From: Streptomyces sp. SID10853
Lineage (GTDB): Bacteria > Actinomycetota > Actinomycetes > Streptomycetales > Streptomycetaceae
Length of the DNA stretch: 37,889 nt
Assembly (NCBI RefSeq): GCF_010548145.1
Contig: NZ_JAAGLN010000049.1
Coordinates: 1-37,889, forward strand
Direction: 5' to 3'
Numbering within the stretch: position 1 is the stretch's first letter; every line of letters starts with the position of its first letter. A model generated the notes under the pieces. That model did not search any database. It was not told the DNA's origin and worked only from the letters and a program-made list of their open reading frames with translations. This document shows positions 16,200 to 23,541 of the stretch, piece by piece. The translations under genes and the position numbers were made by a program.

Positions 16200-16888
16200 C
16201 ATCCACAGCCGCCGTCCGGCACCGGGGCGGAGCCCCCGCGGTCCCGGCCCCGGACACATCCGTCCGGTACGTGACCATGGGCACGTACCCGGATGTGGAG
16301 ATCGCACCCGGCCGGTCCGTCCGTACCATCGACCTCTACGACCTCGACGCCGCTCCGCTGACCGAGGTCAAGGGCCTGATGCTCTCGCTCGGTTGCGACC
16401 AGATCTTCCTCGAACGGCGTCGCGCCCTCCTGGAGGACTTCGTGCGCGCCGGTGGCCGCATCGTCGTCAATGGACACGTGAGCCGGCCCTTCCTGCCCGG
16501 TCTCGCACCGTGGCGGGCCATCGACCACCACGGGGCCGACGACCTGCGGATCGTCCCGGTCACCCCCCACCCGGTGTGGGAGGGCGTCGACTACGACGAA
16601 CTGCTGTTCCGGACGGGCGTTCCGGGCACCCCACGCGGGGCCGAACTGGCACGGCTCGGGGTCGCGGGCTTCTACGGCCGCGGCTACCACGCCCGGGTAC
16701 CCGCGAACGGAACGGTCGTCAACGCGATCGGCCCCTACCGGCTGCCCCTGGATGTCGTACTCCCCCTGGGCGACGGGGCTGTCCTGGCCCACGCCGGGAA
16801 CGACCTGCACGGATTCTGCGACCCCGACCGCTCCACCCGGAACCTGGGGCCGAATCTCATCGACTGGCTGAAGGGTTCCCTGACATGA
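16196..16888 (+). CDS. Uncharacterised amidotransferase-fold-like protein, iron operon (1 of 2)
   Basis: 230 residues, function unknown. It starts on the ATGA overlap with the ATPase gene and ends on an ATGA overlap with the next gene, so it belongs to the iron-box operon. The central part, LMLSLGCDQIFLERRRALL then DFVRAGGRIVVNGHV, has the strand-elbow-helix look of class I glutamine-amidotransferase/ThuA-like flavodoxin folds, and the end (GNDLHGFC...NLGPNLIDWL) resembles the closing strand-helix of such domains. A Cys follows the elbow strand (GCDQ), but I cannot confirm a Cys-His dyad. No signal peptide or TM. Cytosolic handling of an imported siderophore is an inference from context only. 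Confidence 0.85.
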   Translation: MTSTAAVRHRGGAPAVPAPDTSVRYVTMGTYPDVEIAPGRSVRTIDLYDLDAAPLTEVKGLMLSLGCDQIFLERRRALLEDFVRAGGRIVVNGHVSRPFLPGLAPWRAIDHHGADDLRIVPVTPHPVWEGVDYDELLFRTGVPGTPRGAELARLGVAGFYGRGYHARVPANGTVVNAIGPYRLPLDVVLPLGDGAVLAHAGNDLHGFCDPDRSTRNLGPNLIDWLKGSLT

Positions 16889-17616
16889 GCGCCCCACCAC
16901 GCACCGGCTTCCTGCACGGCGGCGCGTTCCATCAGCTGGCGGCGCTCGCCGACCCGGCCGTCCGGGCCTGGCGCCCCCGGGAGATCTATCTGCCGGAGGC
17001 CGGGGACGCGGACTTCGCGGGCCTGGACACCCTGATCGTCTCCGACCGTCTGCACCCCGGCCTGCTGGCACGGGCGGCACCCGCCCTGCTGCGGGTGGCA
17101 CACGAGGGCGGGACCGTGGTGGTACTGGGTGAGAACGAGATCACCGGCTGGCTGCCCGGAGTACGGGGGCTCCTGGCGGCCGAGACCAACTTCTGGTGGT
17201 GGCGCACCGGTGCCGACAACGGCGTGCGCCTGAACCACCCGGACCACCCCGCCTGGGGCCACCTCACGGAACGGGCCGTGCGCTGGCACTACCACGGTCT
17301 GCTGGAGCCTCCGGAAGGGGCGACCCCACTGGTCCACACCGTCATGGAGCACCACGGCGAACCGGAGCACCGACAGGTCCTTCTCTACGAGGACCTGGTC
17401 TCCACCGCCGGCCGGCTGATCGTCACCACCATGGACCCGGTCTACCACCACGGCTCCCGCTTCATGCCGGGGGCGACACAACTCCTGTACGGCCTCCTGC
17501 GATGGACCGGCACGAGGATGCCGGTCCATGGTCCGACAGAGCCCCTGCGGAACGCTGTTGGACCTGGACCGACGACGCGCGGTGGTGACATGCGGCCAGC
17601 GACGAGCGGTCGGTGA
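16885..17616 (+). CDS. Uncharacterised amidotransferase-fold-like protein, iron operon (2 of 2)
   Basis: 243 residues, function unknown, overlapping the preceding gene by 4 nt. It appears to be a diverged paralogue of its neighbour: DTLIVSDRLHPGLL then LLRVAHEGGTVVVLGENEITGWLPG parallels the neighbour's elbow and NGHVSRPFLPG, and PVYHHGSRFMPGATQLLYGLLRW parallels its C-terminal strand-helix. There is no Cys after the elbow strand. FWWWRTGADNG (about 93-103) is a striking aromatic cluster. The last 10 codons run into the 14-bp tandem repeat array, so the true C-terminus may have been altered by repeat expansion. Last gene of the iron operon. Confidence 0.85.
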   Translation: MSAPPRTGFLHGGAFHQLAALADPAVRAWRPREIYLPEAGDADFAGLDTLIVSDRLHPGLLARAAPALLRVAHEGGTVVVLGENEITGWLPGVRGLLAAETNFWWWRTGADNGVRLNHPDHPAWGHLTERAVRWHYHGLLEPPEGATPLVHTVMEHHGEPEHRQVLLYEDLVSTAGRLIVTTMDPVYHHGSRFMPGATQLLYGLLRWTGTRMPVHGPTEPLRNAVGPGPTTRGGDMRPATSGR

Positions 17617-17754
17617 GGTGCACTCGGTGCCGTGCGCTCCGCGACGTACGGTCGGTGGCGTACGGTCCGCGACGTGTGGTCGGTGACGTGCGCTCCGCGA
17701 CGTACGGTCCGCGACGTAAGGTCCATGGCGCACCGTCCGCGACGTACGGTCAGT
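17587..17754. repeat. 14-bp tandem repeat array, 12 units, between convergent genes
   Basis: Twelve consecutive 14-bp units with consensus GACGTACGGTCCGC (variants GACGTGCGCTCCGC, GACGTACGGTCGGT, GGCGTACGGTCCGC). There are no insertions or deletions in 168 bp. The array covers the last codons of the iron-operon gene and reaches the stop codon of the convergent P450. The period is not a multiple of three, so it is not a protein repeat. Confidence 0.9.
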
Positions 17755-18952
17755 AGCGCACCGGCAGTTCGATCAGCCCGCGGGCCCGCATGGACGGACG
17801 CCACCGGAGTTCGTCCGGAGCGGTGTCGAGGGCCAGAGCGGGGAACCGGTCGAGGAGCGCGGCGAGCGCGACCTCGGTCTCCATCCGGGCCAGGGGTGCG
17901 CCGAGGCAGTAGTGGATGCCGTGGCCCAGGGCGAGATGCGCGGTGGCGTCCCGGCTGATGTCGAGCAGGTCGGGTTCGGTGAAGCGGCTCGGGTCCCGGT
18001 GCGCGGCCGCCAGGGACAACAGGACGGTCTCACCGGCCGGGACACCGACCCCGCCGATGGTGATGTCCTCGGTGGGGAAGCGCCGGATGGCCAGGGGCAC
18101 CGGACCGTCGTAGCGGGCCAGTTCCTCGACCGCACCGCCCAGTCGGCCGGGATCGGCGCGGAGCGCGCTCAGCTGGCCGGGGTGGGTGAGCAGGGCCAGG
18201 GTGGAGTTGCCGATCAGGTGGACGGTGTTCTCGTACCCGGCGACCAGGATGACGAAGGCCAGGGACATCAGCTCGTCCTCGCTCAGCCGGTCCTCGTCGT
18301 CGCGTACGGCGGTCAGCGCGGAGAGCAGGTCGTCGGCGGGCGCGGCACGCTTGTCGGCGATCAGCTGGGTGAAGAAGGCCAGCAGGCTGCGGACGGCTTC
18401 CTTCGCCCGGCCCGGCTGTGCCGGGTCCGGGGCGATCAGGGCATCGGTCCAGGACCGGAAGTCCCGGCGGTCGTGCGGAGCCACCCCGAGCAGGTCACAG
18501 ATCACGGCGATCGGCAGGGGCGCGGCGTACGAGGCGATCAGGTCGGCGTGGCCGTGCGGCTCGATGGCGTCGAGCAGTGAGTCGGCGGTTTCCCTGATGG
18601 GTTCGCGCAGGCGGGCGATGTGGCGCGGGGTGAACACCCGGGACACCAGGCGGCGGATGCGGGTGTGGTCCGGCGGGTCCATGTTCAGCAGATTCGCGTC
18701 CAGCGCCGGCGGCAGCGCGAGCCCGCGGTAACCGCCGGGCTTCGCATGGCGTTTGTCGAGGGAGAGCCGGGGATCGGCGAGTGCCTGGCGTACGTCGTCG
18801 TAACGGGTGACCAGCCAGGCCGGCAGCCCGTCCGTTCCTGCGATGCGGTGGACCGGTCCGGCCTCGCGGAGCCGCGCGTACACCGAGTACGGATCCGCGA
18901 CCAGCTCTGCGGGGTCAACGAGGGGCGGCTGACTGGGCGTTGTGGTGGACAT
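17750..18952 (-). CDS. Cytochrome P450, CYP107-like
   Basis: Soluble bacterial P450, 400 residues from the ATG at 18952; a GTG 9 nt upstream is possible, but AGGG lies 8 nt before this ATG. K-helix EELARYDGPVPLAIRR, heme loop LGHGIHYCLGAPLAR with the axial Cys, and DPPDHTRIRRLVSRVFTPRH are typical of the CYP107/105 group. The I-helix reads LVAGYENTVHLIG: the acidic residue of the usual acid-Thr pair is kept but followed by Asn-Thr, a known CYP107 variation. No ferredoxin gene adjoins it. It follows the GlxA-type regulator gene on the same strand, separated by an 11-12 bp repeat array. Confidence 0.94.
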   Translation of the reverse strand: MSTTTPSQPPLVDPAELVADPYSVYARLREAGPVHRIAGTDGLPAWLVTRYDDVRQALADPRLSLDKRHAKPGGYRGLALPPALDANLLNMDPPDHTRIRRLVSRVFTPRHIARLREPIRETADSLLDAIEPHGHADLIASYAAPLPIAVICDLLGVAPHDRRDFRSWTDALIAPDPAQPGRAKEAVRSLLAFFTQLIADKRAAPADDLLSALTAVRDDEDRLSEDELMSLAFVILVAGYENTVHLIGNSTLALLTHPGQLSALRADPGRLGGAVEELARYDGPVPLAIRRFPTEDITIGGVGVPAGETVLLSLAAAHRDPSRFTEPDLLDISRDATAHLALGHGIHYCLGAPLARMETEVALAALLDRFPALALDTAPDELRWRPSMRARGLIELPVRY

Positions 18953-18967
18953 GGGCTCCACCCTAAG

Positions 18968-19025
18968 CAGGAGTCCGGTCAGAGTCCGGTCGGAGTGCGG
19001 TCAGGAGTCCGGTCAGGAGTCCGCT
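18968..19025. repeat. 11-12 bp tandem repeats upstream of the P450 gene
   Basis: Five units of CAGGAGTCCGGT (three of 12 bp, two of 11 bp) filling most of the gap between the regulator stop and the P450 start. The near-helical period would place all units on one DNA face, so it could be an operator array for the adjacent regulator, or simply slippage DNA. Confidence 0.8.
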
Positions 19026-19034
19026 CTTCCCGGC

Positions 19035-19967
19035 TCAGTGTGTGAAGGTGCGCCGGTAGGCGGTGGGGGTGGTGTCCAGCGCGCGCCGGAAGTGCAGCCG
19101 CAGATTGGCCGCTGTGCCAAGCCCGCAGTCCCGCGCCACCCGGTCCACCGAGTGGGTGGTGGTCTCCAGCAGTTCCCGGGCCTTGCCGAGCCGGGCGTCG
19201 AGCAGCCACCGCAACGGGGTCACGCCCGTCTCGTTGGTGAACCTGCGCATCAGGGTGCGCTGCGAAAGACCCGCGTGCCGGGCGAGTTCACGGAGGGTGA
19301 GCGGCTCGTCGAGCCGGAGCAGGGCCCATGCCCGGGTGTCGGAGAGCGACGCCTCGCCGGCCACCGCGACGGGAGCCGGCACGTACTGGGCCTGCCCGCC
19401 GTCGCGATGCGGGGCGGCGACCAGACCGCGGGCGATTCCATTGGCCACCGCCGCCCCCAGATCGCGGCGCACGAGGTGCAGGCACAGGTCGATGCCGCAG
19501 CACACACCGGCCGACGTGAGCACCGCTCCCTCGTCGACGTAGAGCACGTCGCGATCGACGGTGACGGCCGGAAAGTCCCGTTCGAGATCATCGATGTGCT
19601 TCCAGTGGGTCGTGGCGTGCCGCCCGTCCAGCAGACCCGCCGAGGCCAGCGCGAAGGCGCCCGTGCAGATCGACACCACGCGCCGACCCCGCTCATGGGC
19701 CTCGGTCAGCACATCGAGTACGGCCTCCGGCGGCCGCAGGAGCGGCTCGTATCCGGGCACGATCACGGTGTCGGCGTCACGCACCCACTCCAGGCCCCCG
19801 GGGGCTTCCAACGTGAACCCCGCGGTGGTGGCCACCTTCGGGCTGGGCGCGCACACCGTCATCTCGTACGGAGTCTCCGGCCGGGCGTTGAAGATCTGCG
19901 CCGGGATCGCCAGATCGAGCGGGGTGACCCCGTCCAGGACCAGTACCGCGACTCGATGCACCGTCAC
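19035..19967 (-). CDS. GlxA-type AraC-family regulator with DJ-1/PfpI domain
   Basis: Transcription factor of 310 residues. The N-terminal DJ-1/PfpI-like domain (about 1-170; VAVLVLDGVTPLDLAIPAQIF opening, elbow VSICTGAFALA with the conserved Cys) probably senses a ligand. The C-terminal double HTH of the AraC family (about 210-310) has LRELARHAGLSQRTLMRRF and GLGTAANLRLHFRRALDTTPTAYRR. GTG start with GGGGAG 8 nt upstream. Such proteins usually activate a neighbouring catabolic gene; the P450 directly downstream is the likely partner. Confidence 0.94.
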   Translation of the reverse strand: MTVHRVAVLVLDGVTPLDLAIPAQIFNARPETPYEMTVCAPSPKVATTAGFTLEAPGGLEWVRDADTVIVPGYEPLLRPPEAVLDVLTEAHERGRRVVSICTGAFALASAGLLDGRHATTHWKHIDDLERDFPAVTVDRDVLYVDEGAVLTSAGVCCGIDLCLHLVRRDLGAAVANGIARGLVAAPHRDGGQAQYVPAPVAVAGEASLSDTRAWALLRLDEPLTLRELARHAGLSQRTLMRRFTNETGVTPLRWLLDARLGKARELLETTTHSVDRVARDCGLGTAANLRLHFRRALDTTPTAYRRTFTH

Positions 19968-20387
19968 GTCGACACTCCCCTGCCACTCATGTCACCCTCA
20001 TGTCACTATCCTATTCAACAGCGGCATTTCTGCCACTCACCAGGTCAGGGCAGCAACAGCCAAGCGGTCCGTTCGCACGGCCATCTCTTCATCGCCGGAC
20101 AGATCGGCCGCCGCCCCCGACGGAACGGTGGGAGAAGCCGCCGAGTAACAGACCGAGATCGCCCTCCGGCGCGCCGAGGGAATCCTCCACCCGGCGAACC
20201 TCGGCCCTCTCCGCCTCGCAGCACTGGACAGCGGGAACCCCTCGGGTCGTTTCGCAAACAGGACCCGCGGCGCCCCGGCTCACCTCGCGGTAGCTGATCG
20301 CGCGGAACCCTTGCGACCTCAAGATGCAAATCACCTCCGCAGGCTGCGCGTTGACGTCGAAGTGAGCCTGACTCCACAAGGAGACCC
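19968..20387. other. 420-bp intergenic region
   Basis: Close to the regulator start there is a direct repeat (CTCATGTCAC at about 19986-20004) and, on the minus strand, a TAGGAT -10 with GTGGCA 17 nt upstream, a plausible promoter for the regulator. The rest is lower in coding character. Open frames on both strands (for example minus 20379-20089) show no domain I recognise. AAGGAG lies just before the GTG of the broken methyltransferase. Confidence 0.4.
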
Positions 20388-21120
20388 GTGGCCGAGCAGC
20401 CGACGCGTTCCGATGCTTCCCAGCATCGCGAAAAGATCAACACCACGCAGCCGCATACGGCCCGGATCTGGAACTACTGGCTGGGCGGCAAGGGTCATTA
20501 CCCGGTCGACCAAGCAGCCGGTGACCAGATCCGCCGGCTGCACCCGGGCATCGGCGACTACGCTCAGGCGGATCGGCTGTTTCTCGGGCGTGCGGTGCGG
20601 TACCTGGTCGCCGACTGCGGGATCCGGCAGTTCCTCGACATAGGTACCGGCCTACCGACGGCCGACAACACCCACGAGGTCGCCCAGCGGATGGCGCCGG
20701 AATCCCGCATCGTCTACGTCGACAACGATCCCCTGGTGCTCGCCCACGCGCGTGCCCTGCTCACCAGCACCTGTCGCCCTCGTCCTCCCCGGCGTGGTGA
20801 TCTTCCTCGAGGACGACGCCGAGGCGCGTGGCATCGTCAGCCGCCTGATGGATGCGCTGCCGTCCGGGAGCCACCTGGTCCTCTCGCACACGATCAAGGA
20901 CCCGGCGATGCCCGATGTGGACGCGGCAGCGGCGTTCTGGAACGAACACGGCACCCCGAAGCTCACCCAACGCACTCCTGGCCAGGTCACCCGGTTCTTC
21001 GAGGGCCTGGAACTCCTCGACCCCGGAGTGGTGTCGTGCAACCGCTGGCGCCCCGAGGCGCGAGCCACCGGCATTCCGGACGAGGTAGCGATGTTCGGCG
21101 GAGTCGCACGAGCGTTAGTG
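20388..21120 (+). pseudogene. Broken SAM-dependent methyltransferase (DUF574-like, PF04672-type)
   Basis: The first frame (from GTG 20388, RBS AAGGAG) matches the start of this actinomycete family: PHTARIWNYWLGGKGHYPVD, FLDIGTGLPTADNTHEVAQ (SAM motif) and VYVDNDPLVLAHARALLTS. At about 20770 the frame fails and the family sequence resumes in the +1 frame with PVALVLPGVVIFLED, SRLMDALPSGSHLVLSH and DPGVVSCNRWRPE. From memory, intact members have about 30 further residues between ALLTS and PVAL, so a deletion of roughly 90-100 bp (not a multiple of three) has removed them. The end after MFGGVARA also looks wrong. A non-functional remnant. Confidence 0.85.
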
Positions 21121-21203
21121 GTCAGCCCCGTACGGTGCCGACTGTTCCCGCAGTCTGGTGGAGGGCGATCAACGCACACTCAAATCCGGCGAGAGCCGCA
21201 GCT

Positions 21204-21253
21204 GCCCTGTTCCGCGCGCAGCGGCGCCCACCGTCGACAGCCCGGAACAGGGC
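21204..21253. terminator. Possible hairpin between pseudogene and NmrA-like gene
   Basis: Inverted repeat GCCCTGTTCC (21204-21213) / GGAACAGGGC (21244-21253) with a 30-nt GC-rich spacer, in the gap between two convergent genes. Confidence 0.45.
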
Positions 21254-21289
21254 TGCCGCCGACGGACGCAGAGGCGGGCAGTCCGCCGC

Positions 21290-22162
21290 TCAGCCGACGA
21301 TGGCGGGCTTCAGCACCTCTTCGCAGAACTGCCGGAAGGAAGTGGGCGTGGTGGCCTGCGGAGTGCGCGGCTCAGTGTTGTAGAGACCCCCGTCGATCGC
21401 GGTCAGCAGGTTGACCAGCCACTCGGCCGACGCCTCGGCCATGCCGTACTTCATGAGGTTGGCCTTGTACGCCTCAGCGGGCACCTGCTGGTACCGGACG
21501 GGGGTTCCGGTGACTTCGGAGATGATTCCGGCCATGTCGTTGTACGACAGGTCCTCGGGGCCGAGGACCGGAACGTAGTCCTGACCCGTCCAGGAGCCGT
21601 CGAGCAGCAGCCGTGCCGCGGCGTCGGCGATGTCACGGGTGGCGCAGCTGGGAAGCTTGCGGTCGCCGTCGACGGGATAGAAGAACATCCCCTGGCGCTT
21701 GATGGACTCCGCCTGCCACAGCAGGTTCTCCATGAAGGCCGGCATGCGGAGCACCCGGCTGTCCACGCCGGTCTTCTCGATCAGTTCGTCCAGCAGCCGG
21801 CCGGTCGCCTCCGCGTCGGAGTTCTCCCGGTGCCCAAGACCCGCCACGTACACCAGTCGCTTGACGTTCTGCCGGGTGACGGCATCGGCCAGCGGCTTGG
21901 CGAGACGCCGGACGTTGTCCTCGACGCTGTCCGTGGTGGGGTCGGAGGGCAGGAGCCAGAAGACGCTCTCGGCTCCGGCGAAGGCCTCGTTGAGGACGTC
22001 GGCGTCCGCCAGGGATCCCTGAACCACCTCGACGCGCTCCCGGTCCTCCGGGGCGATGCGGGAGGGGTCGCGAGCGATGACCCGGACCTTTGCGCCGCTG
22101 TCGAGAACGCGGGTGAGGGTCTGGCGGCCGATCTGGCCGGTGGGGGTGCAGATGACGATCAC
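21290..22162 (-). CDS. NmrA-like NAD(P)-binding protein
   Basis: Rossmann protein, 290 residues, from GTG 22162 (GGAGG upstream) beginning VIVICTPTGQIGRQTLTRVLD; the TPTGQIG motif replaces the canonical GxTGxxG. VRVIARDPSRIAPEDRERVEVVQGSL, ESVFWLLPSD and VKRLVYVAGLG are typical of the NmrA/SDR-a7 group, and the C-terminal part (PVRYQQVPAEAYK) also matches. These proteins act as NAD(P)-binding redox sensors or reductases. The open frame continues 31 codons upstream through the palindrome region, but that start has no ribosome site. It may be the left edge of the biosynthetic locus or an unrelated neighbour. Confidence 0.9.
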   Translation of the reverse strand: MIVICTPTGQIGRQTLTRVLDSGAKVRVIARDPSRIAPEDRERVEVVQGSLADADVLNEAFAGAESVFWLLPSDPTTDSVEDNVRRLAKPLADAVTRQNVKRLVYVAGLGHRENSDAEATGRLLDELIEKTGVDSRVLRMPAFMENLLWQAESIKRQGMFFYPVDGDRKLPSCATRDIADAAARLLLDGSWTGQDYVPVLGPEDLSYNDMAGIISEVTGTPVRYQQVPAEAYKANLMKYGMAEASAEWLVNLLTAIDGGLYNTEPRTPQATTPTSFRQFCEEVLKPAIVG

Positions 22163-22189
22163 GGTGCCTCCAGGACGGGATCTGCAATA

Positions 22190-22209
22190 TGAAGCGGAAT
22201 TCCGCTTCA
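22190..22209. promoter_or_regulatory. Perfect 20-bp palindrome upstream of the NmrA-like gene
   Basis: TGAAGCGGAATTCCGCTTCA is fully symmetric, in a locally AT-rich stretch 28 nt upstream of the start. It is most likely a repressor operator (TetR, MarR or HxlR type). No regulator gene adjoins it. Confidence 0.75.
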
Positions 22210-22292
22210 GGTTATACGGCGAAGCTAAGGGCGGCTTCTCCGCGTTGTCAAGCACAACGCGTACGGCCGCGGTCGGGCACGGCCCCTCCGGG

Positions 22293-23327
22293 TCACAGGG
22301 CCTGCACGACCGCCGTGGACCACGCGAACCCGGAGCCGCATCCGAGGACGACGGCGTACTCGCCGGGGTTCAGCATCCGCTGCTCCACGATGTCGGCCAT
22401 GTTCGCCAGCATGTCTCCGGCGCCGAGGTGACCGGTACGACCGCCCAGCAGGACGGTTTTGGCCAGCAGCGAACGGTCCAGGGCCTTCTCGTACATTGCG
22501 CCGATCAGCCGGGGGCCGACCCGGGGGGTGGCGACGAGCCTGATACGCGGGTCGTCCGGGCTGATTCCGGCCTCTTCGAGAGCCTCCTGCAGCGAGTCCC
22601 CGACCCGTGCGACGGCCTCCGCCGACAGGCTCTCCCGCCCGTGGACCTCATAGAACTCCCTGCGGGCCTCCACGGCGGACAGGGTGGGCCGCCCCTCCAT
22701 CGGCGCGGCGGTGAAGGGTGCGTTGCCACGGTCCAGGGCTTCGAGCCAGCTCGCGGTGGCGTGTGTCAGGGAGTGCAGGCGAAGCTCGTCGGGGCCACCG
22801 TCCAGCCGGTGCAGCAGCGCTGCTGTGGCGCCGTCGCCATACGAGATGTCGGTGTGCAACCGCCAGCGGTCCCATACCGGCGCGCCGAAGCGGTCCGCCG
22901 TGGTCACCAGCGCCGCAGAGGTCTTGGGGTCGGCCAGCAGGCTGCTCGCGGCGAAGTGCAGTGCGGACATGCCGCCGTTGCACAGTTCATGCACGCCGGT
23001 CACGAGCGCGGACGGCGGCAGGCCGAGGCCGTTGGCCACGTAGTGCGAAGGCGACCACTTGTCCCGGCCCTGGTGGTAGATCCAGGAGTGCAGCAGCACT
23101 CCGACCGACGCGGGGGCGCAGTTCGCCCGGGCGAGCACCTTGAGTCCGGCGAGCACCGCCATCTCCGGCGCGGCCAGCTCCGTGGACACCGGCAGTTCCA
23201 CGGCCCCCAGCCGGTCGGCTGCCGCGGCATCGAGACGGCCGCTCTCGATTTCGTCCTTGACGGATTCCCTTGTCTCGGGAAGCCAGGTACAGACCGACCT
23301 GATTCCGATGTCGGAACCGAGTTTCAT
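22293..23327 (-). CDS. KAS III-like (FabH/CerJ-type) acyltransferase
   Basis: Thiolase-fold enzyme of 344 residues, from ATG 23327 with GGAGAGG 7-8 nt upstream; the longer open frame to 23603 is unsupported. The active-site Cys is C116 in GVHELCNGGMSAL, and GYGDGATAALL-like (ISYGDGATAALL) and GCGSGFAWSTAVV are KAS III hallmarks. The HQAN segment of FabH appears as PRVG (268-271), and the Asn of GNTSAAS appears as H300 in GRTGHLGAGD, so decarboxylating condensation is doubtful. This recalls CerJ/ChlB-type homologues that esterify or amidate with acyl-CoA or acyl-ACP. It diverges from the methyltransferase gene and is probably the acyl-transfer step of the locus. Confidence 0.88.
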   Translation of the reverse strand: MKLGSDIGIRSVCTWLPETRESVKDEIESGRLDAAAADRLGAVELPVSTELAAPEMAVLAGLKVLARANCAPASVGVLLHSWIYHQGRDKWSPSHYVANGLGLPPSALVTGVHELCNGGMSALHFAASSLLADPKTSAALVTTADRFGAPVWDRWRLHTDISYGDGATAALLHRLDGGPDELRLHSLTHATASWLEALDRGNAPFTAAPMEGRPTLSAVEARREFYEVHGRESLSAEAVARVGDSLQEALEEAGISPDDPRIRLVATPRVGPRLIGAMYEKALDRSLLAKTVLLGGRTGHLGAGDMLANMADIVEQRMLNPGEYAVVLGCGSGFAWSTAVVQAL

Positions 23328-23436
23328 CGTGTCGCCTCTCCGCAGTCGGACAAGAACCCCGGTATGGCCGGGAGACGAACGGTGGCAAGCAGCGCTCAAG
23401 CGCGGGTGGAGGCCGTGAAAGCAGCGGTGAGCCGGG

Positions 23437-23455
23437 CTTGAGCAGGGCTCTAACG
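23437..23455. promoter_or_regulatory. CTTGAGC motif, site A (possible shared activator site)
   Basis: GGGCTTGAGCAGGG lies between the divergent KAS III and methyltransferase genes. TTGAGCA (23438) and TCTAACG (23449) start 11 bp apart. The same core recurs at sites near 28371 and 31257. The second half-site is weak. Confidence 0.35.
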
Positions 23456-23541
23456 CACACATCCAGCCTGTGGAACGACGCCAAGGACCGTGCTGCCAAG
23501 GTCCGCGCCAACAGGACCTCAGCTCCCGAGAAGGGGACCGC

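Noticed and set aside
17587..17754. CRISPR-like array
   Set aside because: Units are contiguous 14-mers with no unique spacers and no cas genes nearby.
17442..17804. Minus-strand frames through the 14-bp repeats (Arg/Pro/Thr-rich)
   Set aside because: The 14-bp period reads through all three phases, so apparent protein repeats are a by-product of the DNA repeat.
20089..20379. Minus-strand 96-codon open frame upstream of the broken methyltransferase
   Set aside because: No recognisable domain, weak codon bias and no convincing ribosome site; competing frames exist on both strands.
22194..22205. Palindrome taken merely as an EcoRI-type restriction site
   Set aside because: The symmetry extends over 20 bp and lies just upstream of a gene start, which fits an operator better.
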